Shown: in pieces, positions 45,801-56,832 of the stretch
Position numbering within the stretch: position 1 is the first letter of the stretch
How the letters are laid out: the number at the start of each line of letters is the position of its first letter
Assembly (NCBI GenBank): GCA_014871385.1
Contig: CM026431.1
Coordinates: 9,526,739 to 9,590,738 of the forward strand
Origin: Ceratodon purpureus
Lineage: Eukaryota; Streptophyta; Bryopsida; Pseudoditrichales; Ditrichaceae
DNA: 64,000 nucleotides
Direction of reading: 5' to 3'
Program-made: the position numbers and the translations under genes
Notes under the pieces: model-generated
What the model was told of the DNA's origin: nothing
The model's input: only the letters and a program-made list of their open reading frames with translations
Database searches by the model: none

Positions 45801-48800
45801 CGCGTCATTACTGCAGATGAGTGTGAAAGACAGTTAGTCTAGCTTGGAATATTTTTACCTTCTGAATTTCAACACCTCGATGACAAATAGCTACTACATT
45901 CTCAAAATTGCCAATGCTTTCGCTGGGCACTTCCACTACCTGCTTTCCAGTCACACTGAGCAATTTCAAGGGATGAGCATTAGCCTACATCAAGAGTAGA
46001 TGTTAAGTCAAACTAGGAAGTTTAAAACTCTAAGACGACCTCACACTTGTTCTGCGTAATGAGTGATACTTAACAGAGAAATACCCAATCGCTGCGATTA
46101 CACCTCGACATAGACCAGAGCATTCGTGACTGGTAGAGGAGGATCATATTACCTGATGCACCTTTGATAAGTATGCGCACTATCCGACTCCAATATGTAC
46201 AAGTATGTCCCAGCAAGAATAGCTCTACAGGTTTGCCACTCTGCTACTGTACTCCCTATACCCTGCATAGCTCACAGAAGAAAACGAGATGTTAATCACA
46301 GCGTTTATTAATACAAGCCACGAACTACAAAATAACGCTTACAATGCTGTACAGGGTCCCAGAATGTTAAAACTGCGAGTTAAACAAAACTAACATCCCA
46401 AAAGCTCCGGTCCTAAGCATTAATTCGTATATGAACATTTTGGGCGTAGATATATTGTGTGCTTCTAGAATCTGATTTGTCGATAATATTCTCAAGCTCA
46501 CCCCCCAAACCAAGAGCCGTGCATCCGATGAATAATCTGCAAGCTGCCATGGCACCGCTACTTCTGTCTCTGGAGAGTCGTCTGCAACGTTGTCACCACC
46601 TTCAAGTGCACTTAGAACAGACATTAATCTGTGGTACCTCGCAGGTGAAAAATGTATGCCAAGGCGTGGAACCTTAATAGCTAGCCTAGTGGATGGGTAA
46701 TTTGGATGCTGTACACGTATCTGCACAATTTGAATGGTTTTCTTTGCATTAGAATTCTCTTGCAAAGATTCTCACTCTCTGTAATTCTGGTAGAACTCCA
46801 TCTGTTGCTTAAACTCAATTGGTTATCTACGTTAACTTTGAATACATTCAGTCATGGACTAGGTCGGATCCCTCATCAAAGGACCAACGTCCTCAGTAAA
46901 TCAGAGAGTCGGAAGTCCATAAAATTATGCGAAGGCACATCAATCATATAAAATGTGTCAACAGTACCTGATCAAGAACAAGCGACATTCCACATGGATC
47001 CAGTACTGGAAGAATTCCGCTATGCCTTGACTTATACACATCAGTTTCTGCGTCTTGAGACATGTCACCAGATAGCGGCGATGCAGAAGACAAGGAAGCG
47101 ACCTCAGACCACTCGAAGTCTCTGTCAACCACAAATGCTGATATCTCCTTTCCAGAGATTGAGAAACGAGAGTACATATCCGATTTTGCGACATCCACGT
47201 CCCGATTATTATCCTGCGTGGACACAGAACTAAACGGTGAGATACTTTACTCACATTCCCGACACAGCAAAGCTGAATTACACAAACGTTCAAGATAAGA
47301 TAAACATATTGATATGAAGCTTAAAATATCACAAAAGTATCACAATATGATATCACAAGTACTAGGACACCCTGTGCCGTTAAGAAAATATCCCATAGCC
47401 ATTGCGACAAATCCCACTTTTTTTGCAAGGTGATTGCTAAATTTTTTGACAAAACCAACAGTCAATTCAAATTCATGAGCCCCGATTAATCTAAGATCAT
47501 CTTGTCAACACGTTTGCTTGAAGCGCCGAAAACCACTTCCCAAAACTTCGTTCACAAAAATACTCAATCGTCTAAATTTAAGTGATTTCAAGTGATGAAA
47601 ATCACATACACTAACTTCAAGGTCAGAACAGTACGGAACAACACGTCATAAGCTTATCAAAGATCAAGTCCGTAGCCATAGGGTTCACAGTTTGACATCG
47701 TCACACGGATTTTACGAAAGAGACATGCATCAAAATTCATGTACAGATGTGCATGACCACGACATCAATTTAGGATGAAATACGATCTTACAGTTGCAGT
47801 GTGCAGAGTGAAATGTCCCAAATCTAGGAGAAGCTGTGTATCATCTTCATCACTTTTGCTCGTTTTAGCTGGAATTGAAATCTTCGGAGCATCCAAATCC
47901 AGGTATATAGAAAACCTACACCAAGACGTACAGATACTTGTTAATTATGTATGGCCGTGGCTGAGGACATTCTATATTGCCGACAAGAAACCAACCACCA
48001 ACCCTGTCCGTCTAGAACCAGCTGTAGAACAGTTCTCAATGCGTATCCAACACTTTCCATAACGGTGAACCATAAAGATATCTACGAACTTTCAAGGGAT
48101 TCCCTAAAGCATTGACTTATTAAAATCCTACGGAAACAATCTACTGACGTGCAAAAAATTCAAGTATTGCATGTTTCTATCAGAAACTTATTATTGTCTA
48201 CCTGAAGATTAGAAGCACTGCCAATTTTCACAAAGAAGTAGCATGTACTACATAGCCTAGTACCACAACACAAGGACACAGAGTAGGATAAACAATAAGA
48301 CCCTTCCCACCTGCTCTGCTGTTCGAGCGCTTGCTGCAATTGTTCCTGAGCTCGACGTGTGACTTCCTCCAGCTTATTCTAAAAATAAAATTACATACAC
48401 ACAAAAGATTGTTTAGTAAATACTTCAAAGTGAGAATAAAAATACGAACCCAGTACTGATTATATAATATTCAATTCCAAATTCATTTCGTCAATTGCAT
48501 AAAAGTACAAGAGTGCTAATCTGTTTCTCTTAATGGTTCAGATCATGAAAGCCCAGTCCAAACCATCAAACTGTTAACCATTAAGAACTTTGACAAGAGA
48601 AGCCTGTGGCCTGAAGTAGGGAAAAGAACCTGCAAGACTGCTGCAGTCTCTAGTGCTACACCAGGACTAAGAGCTTGACTGCTCTTCAGAAAATGAAGAA
48701 ACCTCTCAAAACTTATCTTCCACACCTGCAGCAACTCAAGGAAGAATAGTATGAGAAAAATATCAATTTACCATGAGAAAAAACCAATGAGAACCCTTGA

Positions 48801-51800
48801 AGTACTTGCATCGCTAGCAAGGATACATCTGATATGAAATGGGTAACTAGCAGCTCCTAAACACATGCATTCTCAAGCGAGTCACCCGGAAAATCTGAAA
48901 TGATAAAGGACCTAGAATACATAAATCAGAAATAATGGTTACGGTAGCAGACAAATGAGCTTTCCATAATGTAGATACCTTAACGTGGCAAGGTGACATG
49001 GTGGCAGCTAATTTCCAGTCAAGATTCTCGTCAAAAGGAGCCTGAACATAAGTTGCGGACATTGCATAGTCCCGTCCTTCTCGGCTCACACTCTGTACGT
49101 CAAGAATGAGTATTAAATGTGAACGTAACATAATCCAACTGATAATCCTTTACGCTTCTATATCATACCAATTAAAATTTCGAGAAGCTTCTTTCTTTAT
49201 GAAGCATGTAAGCAGTGGTTACTCGGTAAGAGTTGATGCAAGAAAAAATCGTTCCATATGACAAAGAAATTATTCATAACAGGTGCAAAAGATAGTGATA
49301 TATATTCTTAAACACTGCTCGATTGAAAGAGTAAACAATCAGAAAACTGCCAACAATCGTGTATAAAAATGACTTTACCTCAATCAACATTCCCTCGGGT
49401 GCAGAAAGGCCATAAAACTGAAGTTTTCCTTCACAAGCCAACGTCTTTGGATATACTCGTATTCCAACTTGCAAATTTTCAAAAGTTCCACATAGTATCT
49501 CCTTGTTCTCACAGTCCAAAATACGAGCTGAGCCCTGTCGAATGTTGACATCAAGGGATATTTGCATCATGTTGGGACCATCAGATTTTGAGACATTTAG
49601 CACATCTTCTCCTGGTTGGAAACTCAACAACTGATTAATTTTGCTCCATTCCTCTTTAGTAAGTTGTCCAGGAGCGTCTGTAGAAGGCGTAGGAGATATA
49701 GGAGTTGGGGAATCGTCGGGAGCTGTTGATGGGGTACTAGCTTCAGCAGAATTTGCAGATCCCCTGAGGATTGTACCCACCCACAAACAACGTTACAGAC
49801 CAAATTGCCAGAGAACTAAAGAAATTCGATCCTTAAATCATGATGGGAAACTGCAAATGTAAGTATCCTACATACACTAACCAGAATCTCTCGCTAAATG
49901 TGTTAACGTCCACCGTTTTACAACATCATGGGATGTTAGGCAAATCTAGTACTACTCTAGAGACTATAAACACAAGAGTCATATGCGTTATGTACCAGCC
50001 AAACGACCACCAAGAGCTTTTCCGTATTCGTTCTCGTTCTACTGCAGCTTCTTTCGATTTCACGCTTTCAGCTCTTGCATGAGCTAATAACCTACAGAAG
50101 AGGAGATTGGCATCGTCATTAAGTACTTCATAAAAGTCAGCATCTACAAAATGTTCAAGGATGTGCCGATCCTTTGACTTCTCCAGAAAGTATAAATAGC
50201 AGCTTCGCCTGGAATCTAAACGTTTGGTAACGCAAGAGATGTCTAAGACTCTAAACGCATGACATTGACTCTTCAGCAGCCATATCAAGACCATCCATAT
50301 CCACTAATACAAAGTATATATGCAGCTGGTCAAACGGTACAGCATCTGAAAGACACATTTCACAGCTTCAAAAAGGAGATTGAGAATTCTAACCTCCAAA
50401 GCAGGATCACTTCAATATCAAGATCCTTTTCTATGTCTTTGATTTCTTGGTTATTAACTTTGAAACCTTGATTCAAGCAACTTGCATAGAGTTGCACATA
50501 CTTTCGCCTCTTGCGACATGCATCAGCTATACTTGACCATTGCAACCGGTACCTGCAGCAATGTTGCTGATGATCAAAATAACAGCTACTCGCAATGTCC
50601 AGCAACAAAGGATCCACACTAGCAGCTAATACGGCCTGAAAAGTGAACAGGGCTCGGAAAAAGCAGAAAGTTTCCCCCAGAAAGAAATATCTACAATTCT
50701 TGCACCCATTACTTGTTTCAAGAACAAAGTCCACTAATGAGGATGACTCACCAGACTCTGGAATGTTGCTGCAACACAGCTTGGCAAGCATAAAGCCACC
50801 AAGCCCGCGAATCTTCCGAAACAGACGCTTGAGGACGGAAGTGACTGTATTGCAATCTAGTGCGATAAGTGGACACTCCTTCCAAAAGCTTCATGCCATC
50901 ACAATACTGGGCCTGTGGAATGACGAAAACGCAAAATATTTATTCGTATCAATGTAATTATAATGAATCTGAACTCAGAATAGCACCAAAATTAAGCAAA
51001 GGAGAGAGAATAAATGAATCCTAACGAATGTTCAGAAAAGAGTCAGCTATCACTTAAACCGTGAGAAAAAACATACCTCTGAGACTGTCAATGACACGGG
51101 CTCCAGTACAAGCGTGGCTTCCTGAAAAGGGACCTCGGGTTTCCGCTTCTCACGTTTTCCACGACGATTGTATGTCATGAGGCCCCCGACAGGGTGCAGC
51201 AAGTATTGGCGACCAGTTGCCCATTTAGACAAGGACTTGTCAGGTGATGGATCGGTTTTTATGCCCTCCATGAAGACCTGTTGAAGATTTGAATGCAAGG
51301 ATCTCAGATAGCAACTCTAGAAAACGAATATCAGAGTTTTCCTCTAGTCTATGATTAAACAGAAATGCTCAAGCCTTTAGTCTAGAAAGCGGACAGAAGT
51401 GGTGATAAAGAAGTAGTACCTCCTCCCATTCATCAGGGGTCATTTCCTCCCATGCTTTTTCCAAATACCAAGGTGTGCTACCTGAGTCATGATAGACAGC
51501 CAGACGCTCCAAACGCACGGACTGCAGGAACACAGCTCCTCTCATAAGTAAATTAATTCATAGTCAACAGTTGAATGCAGGTTCAAATCGCACATGCCAA
51601 TGCATGTTCAAGGTCATCAAAGAAAGTCACTACAGCATAAAAGAAGTAAGATCAATTTAACATCTAACACAATTGAAGAGCTGGAGAACACCGCCATCGA
51701 GCTAACAATCAGAGATTGACAAGGAGCAAAGGCATAAGTGAATAAAATCACTCCAATATATATTTCAATTCCCTTAAACGAGACAAAGCAATACATGCGG

Positions 51801-54800
51801 GAGATGCAAACCTTGCGGAGTCTTTCTAAGGCCCCACTAGTGACAAATGTTTCATGTCCAGACTCATCGATGGTCACGGCTGCTAGCGTTGCCAACGTAA
51901 CTCCAGAAACAAATGGGCGACCTGGATTACTGCAAAAAATCAACAGATTTTTATGAAATCGATTCCCAAAAAAACAAAAGCAAAAAAACAATTGGCAAAT
52001 CTACTGGTTCTGATTGCATCATAAATTTCTCCTCCCACCCTAACGGACACGGTTTGCTATTAGATGAAGGCCATTGACAACAAGACCATATAGTTCAACT
52101 AGATCAAGCCTAAAATGCAGGACAAATCTCAATAAAAGAAAAGAAATTGCTTGAAAAGTAGCCCAGCTTTTTGTAACTTAAACGAACATAGATGGACATA
52201 TCAATTCCAACCGAAAAATATCTAAATTTGCAGTACGTTAATTGCAACAGGATGTGGTATTGTAGAATTAGACCAGGAAGACTAGGTCACTTTGCAGGTT
52301 ATTTGCGGCTAACTTGAATTTAAATCATATCAAGATCAAAAATAAAAATGTATACCTCACGGTATCCTCATAACGGATGTGCAAATTGGTGATTGAAATT
52401 TTCAAGTTCCCAACAATAGTCGCTATCAGGGAGCTAAACCAAGTATTAGAGGTGGTATCCTGCAAGAGGTTTGTCACAAACAGCAATTCACACGGTCACA
52501 ATACTTCATTTGGCAAGTTTGGAAGTGAAATCAAGACCGAAACAAATTAGAGATGTTGGATACAGTACAGCATCTCAGCAACTTTAGTGAGGTTTTCCAC
52601 TACAGATCTGCACCATCAAAGTTCATTATTAATTCCCGGTTCTTGTAAAATGACTCCAGGTTGTGAATTCACATTCATCAAGAGAACGATGTCAACTTAC
52701 AGATTCTTGGGGTCCAGCCGTCTTGTGGTCCTTAGCCTCAAACATAGCCAATTCAGCCTCCTATCAAAACAAAGAACAGCTCAGATTCAAGCTCAATTCG
52801 AGCCCAGCCTTTTTGACACTTGACCAAGAACAAAACATCTATAGACCTCGTCGTTTTCAGCCTGGTCTGATGGTCTGAAATTTGGTCCATAAAACTGGTC
52901 TGCTCCATATATGACAGTATTTTCAGCGTCATAATTACGAAGGTCGCCCAGGTTCTAGTTGACAATGGGGAGCCATGTAAAAAACGTTCATGATAATAAG
53001 TTAAAAAATCAGAAGAAGAATCTAACCTCACACTTCCTTCTTTTCGCCTCATACCACCTCTCTTTATCTTCTTTCTGCATAATCAAGTACGCACCACCCC
53101 TCATCAGAATTTGCACAATTTAACACAAGAACGATGAAAGAGTAGCAGCTAACCCTTGAATTAGTAATGCGGTAAAAAAAAATGTTCTCTAATTGATAGT
53201 GCTTGAGCATTTCCCAAACATTCAGGTTTATCAAACATCGCAAAGGCACAAGAGTTAAACACATGCAAATGCTTACCGTGAAGGTCCTATCATCTTTGAG
53301 AGGCTCAGCAAGTATGAAGATGCGGTCTAGAAGCACAATTACAGGATCTTTCCCTAGTCGATTCCATGGAACCTGCTTAGACCAAAACATCAATATTAAT
53401 CCGTTTACAACATCGCGAAATCATGAAGCACACAAGTACTACATGTGAAACCATGGTATTAAAGCAAGTCCGAAGTTTGAATTCATTCAGATTAACGAAT
53501 CATATAAGCGCAGTGCAGTGTACCTTTAAAGTAACTGAGCCAAGGAAACCAGCTTTTACTGTGATAGGAAGGTTCAGTGCATTCAAGGCCTCCGCCTTGA
53601 GCTGCAAATCTCTCAATACGACATCGCCTGTATCATCCACGTTGCTCACTCAGCACAACAAGCGCACAAACAGATAGCATGTTCCAGCCAGCCAGTGAAA
53701 AATGCACACAATAGAGGACTATCATCCAAATCGCCCAACTCCTATTACTAACGATGTTCAAGTTTTTAATCAGCTACGATGTTGTTCAAGAAAAACAAAT
53801 TAATAATTTTCTGTCCATGGACGACCCAAACGCCCCGTAAGTGAGAGGTCCAGGCAAATAGAAAATCAAAAGTTCCATCAATGTTGAAGTAAATGGAATC
53901 CAAGTCCATGATCACGAAGAGTCAAGTCACACATTGAGCATTGACTACCAAAATGCAAAAATTTGCACTTCCATTGGTCCGTTTATCATGCCCGCCAAGT
54001 CACAGGATTGACATGCCCCTTCTTATCCCAATTACGCCCTACGAATTCAAAGCAAATGGGTCAGGAATCAAACCTTGCCAGACACTAATCTTCAAAGCTT
54101 CAACGGAGAGTCCACGAACGTACTCTCCGAGATAGAGCCGAAGAAGATGCAGAACCTGTCAACGAAGAGATGTGCAAGAATTTAGAACACTCACATTTGA
54201 TGTTAGACAGTAACAAGTTGCGCAGGTTCAGTGCATTTAACGCAATCCCAAGTCTGTATCATCTGAGTTATCCATGATCCCGAGTTGCATACTTTTCTTT
54301 TCCGGAAGGCCGTCATTAACTAGGGTAGTTTTCTGCTAAACCCATCATAAACCCTACGGCAGTAAAAACACACTACGTCTACAATCAGATGCTATGCCCC
54401 CCGGAATCCTTGCTGTTTCCAAAACAAGAATATATAACCACGGAAAAGATCACCAAAAAATTTAATAGGTGTCCTTCTCAATCGATTGGCAATTATACAA
54501 GGAATGGAAATTTCCATTCTACCCCTTTCAAAATACATCTAATCTTCTAATGATCACGGACAGCAAAAAGATGTTCTCCAAGTTCAATGAGAACTCAAAA
54601 AAGGAACTACAACGAGACCGTAAACCTTAACAGCCCTATTCAATCCCTTCTCTAAGATTTAAGAGTCTTTTCAGCTGCTAAACTGGATAAACTTCGACAA
54701 AAGCTGTGCCCGATTACCAATCTCTTCTCATTTCATATTTCGTTTGAAATTGCATTCAGATTTCTTTCCCGGGCACTTCATACTACTTTCCTGTCATTCA

Positions 54801-55455
54801 TCGTAGGAATCAATGCTACAGAATTCGCCACAGTATACAAACACGTTGTATACCAAATCAAGCAGAACTTGAATAAAACTAGACGATCTTGAACTCGATG
54901 CCATTTTCATGATACAACTACAACCGTCGTACCATTCTACTGAATTGGCAGGAACTTTCTGTGCAGAAAGCTTCCGCAAACATACAGCGTACACAGCGAA
55001 GTCTGAATCCCCAAAGTAGAATCTCTACGGTACTGGCGACACATCAGCTACAAAAGAGCCACTACCCTACACCTGCCAATATTTTGAACGCACGCTTCGT
55101 GTGATAGGTCAAAGCAATAACAACAGTGTCGGCCTCTCAAAATCCAATCAGATCTACAACCTAGAAATTCATTTATGGCACTCAAATCTATTCGAGAAAA
55201 AGTGCCGAAACTGAATTCAAGGCACTATGCGTGAATTCAATATCGCCATAAGGCAACAGAATGATATGAATTCCAGGGTGAGTGATCAGAACCAGCAATG
55301 TGAGCTCTATGAGGAAAAAAGAGGAAAACAACGAGCGCTTGTCACCAGGATAAATCTCACAAAAATTCCACAACCTGAGGAGTGACAAACACAGCGGCGA
55401 ATTGCATAAACGAAAACTGTAAGAAAAAAAGGAGAATTACATGAGCCTCGAACAT
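23319..55455 (-). CDS. VPS13: VPS13-family bridge-like lipid transfer protein (plant PH/C2/DysF type)
   Basis: One gene of 67 coding exons over 32 kb. Start ATG at 55455-55453, stop TAA at 23321-23319. Summing the exons listed in the following entries gives 13,857 coding bases, divisible by three, about 4,618 residues; every junction I placed is GT-AG with matching phase. The N-terminus is the chorein domain, the C-terminus the VPS13_C/ATG_C-type region, and between them lie plant-specific PH, VPS62-like, C2, DysF and SHR-binding parts, as in the plant VPS13M proteins (Arabidopsis At4g17140 type, recalled and not searched). Family knowledge: VPS13 proteins form a long hydrophobic groove that moves phospholipids at membrane contact sites. 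Exon 6 is the least certain exon, and tiny exons could have been missed. Confidence 0.95.
25176..28012 (-). other. VPS13: VPS13 exons 57-63: VPS13_C/ATG_C-type region and C-terminal PH-like fold
   Basis: Exons 27835-28012, 27408-27556, 27098-27224, 26602-26823, 25984-26334, 25713-25871 and 25176-25475 (residues 3852-4347). Exon 61 carries L-T-G-I-V-T-K-P-F-E-G-A then G-V-G-K-G-V-I-G-V-G, the amphipathic-helix motif shared with ATG2 that touches lipid droplets and other membranes. Exons 62-63 have R-T-L-T-I-T-H-R-R-V-I-L-L and strands that match a C-terminal PH-like domain. Confidence 0.9.
28319..32413 (-). other. VPS13: VPS13 exons 50-56: DysF-like motif and SHR-binding region
   Basis: Exons 31880-32413, 30854-31752, 30149-30605, 29781-29870, 29349-29504, 29028-29212 and 28319-28840 (residues 2905-3851). 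Exon 51 starts with PPGWVWSTDW, then D-E-E-G-W-F-Y-G-P-D-F and a basic RRRRF motif, the DysF pattern seen in dysferlin and peroxins. Exon 52 has V-R-L-F-V-P-Y-W-L-R-N-D-A, the signature of the SHR-binding (VPS13 adaptor-binding) domain, followed by long beta-rich stretches. In yeast and animals this region binds adaptors that place VPS13 on particular organelles. Confidence 0.85.
32725..35444 (-). other. VPS13: VPS13 exons 43-49: groove segment and C2-like domain
   Basis: Exons 35289-35444, 35010-35173, 34584-34767, 33968-34237, 33455-33661, 33018-33072 and 32725-32894 (residues 2503-2904). Exons 44-45 have TITNINLAAHGRLEAM and GKRIRITAANAVNVNVT, typical lipid-groove strands. Exons 47-49 have C-A-L-K-L, then W-N-E-V-F-I-F-E-L-P, A-L-E-V-L-I-T-N and G-V-V-S-I-P-I, the strand order of a C2 domain with a short S/T-rich loop. 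I see few of the aspartates expected for calcium binding, so lipid binding may be calcium-independent. Confidence 0.82.
35655..38871 (-). other. VPS13: VPS13 exons 37-42: four VPS62-like (DUF946-type) repeats
   Basis: Exons 38771-38871, 37916-38211, 37510-37594, 37057-37377, 36404-36802 and 35655-36009 (residues 1984-2502). The motif W-x-P-x-x-P-x-G-Y-x-x-x-G-[D/C] occurs once in each of exons 39 to 42, with the last residue alternating D, C, D, C. Each copy sits in a beta-rich segment with a following S-x-W-x-x-x-N strand (SIWRMEN, SMWRVEN). This is the pattern of plant VPS62/DUF946 proteins, probably two domains of two repeats. Confidence 0.85.
39076..45327 (-). other. VPS13: VPS13 exons 25-36: central lipid groove with acidic linkers
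   Basis: Exons 45154-45327, 44926-44994, 43982-44473, 43374-43694, 42936-43067, 42481-42594, 41973-42157, 41353-41461, 41006-41149, 40574-40897, 39717-40361 and 39076-39303 (residues 1005-1983). Exon 25 opens with a Glu/Asp-rich stretch (DEDEDDHDDE) and exon 27 carries a second acidic stretch, likely flexible loops outside the groove. Beta-rich segments such as LKLDMESARISIN, KLSAVRIVFLYRFIQE, HLDVLHAE and IRVNVDVRQVELDLY are repeating-beta-groove elements. Confidence 0.88.
45521..46720 (-). other. VPS13: VPS13 exons 21-24: inserted PH domain
   Basis: Exons 46502-46720, 46153-46262, 45859-45955 and 45521-45619 (residues 830-1004). From the end of exon 21 the frame reads L-L-V-W-G-G-I-G, A-E-W-Q-T-C, L-Y-I-L-E-S, Y-Q-R-C-I-S, G-K-Q-V-V-E-V and ends in a helix A-A-W-Q-Y-Y-L, the strand order and C-terminal tryptophan helix of a PH fold. 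For exon 23 the phase requires the acceptor at 45956 (CTCAG/TGTG) and not the more obvious AG 29 bases upstream, which leads to a stop. PH insertion here is a feature of plant VPS13M proteins and probably binds phosphoinositides. Confidence 0.85.
46968..53074 (-). other. VPS13: VPS13 exons 5-20: N-terminal part of the lipid groove
   Basis: Exons 53027-53074, 52847-52954, 52701-52760, 52356-52459, 51812-51929, 51420-51521, 51077-51277, 50752-50912, 50394-50552, 49996-50091, 49379-49763, 48979-49092, 48630-48725, 48311-48378, 47792-47915 and 46968-47213 (residues 100-829). Recognisable family segments are LKISITNLHIRYED, RPFVSGVTL, W-x-x-E-E-M-T-P-x-E-W, SRAWWLYA and the R-K-R-R-K-Y-V-x-L-Y helix. 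Exon 15 begins with a Ser/Thr/Pro-rich insert. Intron sizes are mostly 80-500 bases and contain nothing recognisable. Confidence 0.9.
53277..55455 (-). other. VPS13: VPS13 exons 1-4: chorein N-terminal domain
   Basis: Exons 55441-55455, 54074-54155, 53524-53627 and 53277-53372 (residues 1-99). Exon 1 codes only MFEAH, then a 1,285-base intron follows. The protein reads ...RLYLGEYVRGL, then LKISVWQGDVVL, then LNLPITVKAGFLGSVTLK and VPWNRLGKDPV. These are the hallmark amphipathic helix, lysine-valine-glycine and P-W segments of the chorein domain that opens the lipid-transfer groove and docks at the donor membrane. Confidence 0.95.
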
Positions 55456-56832
55456 ATTGCCAGACTCTTTCGCCGCTGCACGCAGCTTCACAGATGGTAT
55501 TCCTTTAAGCCACCTCCGTGGGCTTCATCCACCATCTCACGCATGTCCTCGCCTCACTGCTTCAATCCGCAGCCACCTCAAAATACACCCAATTCCTCCT
55601 CAATTCACCCAGATCCTCCTCCCCCCACCTGCCTCCCCATGCAAGCCCATTCCTCCCACTCAACCCAAAATCCCTAAAACCCAAACCACTCTCCTCTCAA
55701 TTCTCCGCCAATTCACACCCACCCATCAAACCTAGCCGATCTCCAAACGCCTAACCCTGCACCCACTTCCAATTCCGTCACCAAATCACCAACATAACCA
55801 AACAAACTCACCACCAAAGCTCCACACGCGATTACGACGCTCCACTGGAACGAAAACGTCCCACGCTTCCGGTTCGAATTCCCAAACCGAGCTCCCCTGG
55901 ATCCGATTCAGCTCCACAGAGGACGAAATTTTGCACAGAAAAAGCTCCCAGACAATCTGCTCCGGTGCGCGATGCAGGTAGCGAGGTCGTGCAGCGCGAA
56001 TCGGCGGCAGTGCCGCTCCCTCCCCTCTCACAATCGGAGATCAGCACGCAACTCTTCTGTCTGTGAACGTGTCGCCCGCTTCCGTCTCCCTCTCTCTCTC
56101 TCTCTCTCTCTCCGAAGCCGCAATATCACCCAAACTCGTCACAGTCTCCCAAATCCACCATCATAGATCTCAAACTCTCCAAATGTAAACCCTCAGTAGA
56201 CTTGTTAAAATTTACGTACAGTGACGCATTTCGAAGGTGATGTGCAAACTCGTTGTCGGAAACAGAAACCCGTCAAAGTCGTAGAATCTGTGTCGCTAGT
56301 TTGTAGATTTCTCATCAGTTTCCGCTGCAGTGACGGGACTGGGTGTGGGTGAGGGTTTTGGGCACTGGCGTTTCATAGTTCTGTTCACACCGGCCCTGTT
56401 CCTTTTAGTGGTGACGTGGTTACTTTTTTGTGTATTCGGGTACGGCCGAAGGTTGATTTCAGCGCTCCTCGCCCACAATCTCTCACTTTTCCTTTATTTT
56501 TTTGCGCCTGGCGGTCTCGTGACTCGGAAATCTTCGTCTCTGCTGTTGCCTTTTCTCTCCTCCTCGTCGCCGTATCTAAGTTTTCGGGTAAGTTTTCCGG
56601 ATTCGCGACCACCAGACTCTCCTCGCCTCAACTGCCAGTTGAAGTGCCGAGGTTTTGTTGTGTGTGTTTTGGTTATGTTTCGTGTTGAGCTCAAGGTTTT
56701 GTCTGCATTGTTGAGGAGAAGGATGGTTTCGGAGGGGGAGGGTTTGGGGAGGGGAGGAGGAGGGGGGAAGGTTGGCGATGCTGATGGTTGGACTGGTTTA
56801 TGGTCTGCGTCGTTTTGGGGGCAGGGGAGATC
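55456..56832. promoter_or_regulatory. Head-to-head promoter region between VPS13 and the CRN-type gene
   Basis: The two genes start in opposite directions with 1,377 bases between their ATGs. 55456-56170 is likely VPS13 leader and promoter and contains a (CT)n run at about 56088-56110, which reads (GA)n in the VPS13 sense. For the plus gene, GTAAGT at 56588 and GGGGCAG ending at 56824 could border a leader intron that ends 8 bases before the ATG. Long frames here (for example 56330-56848) lack support. Confidence 0.55.
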
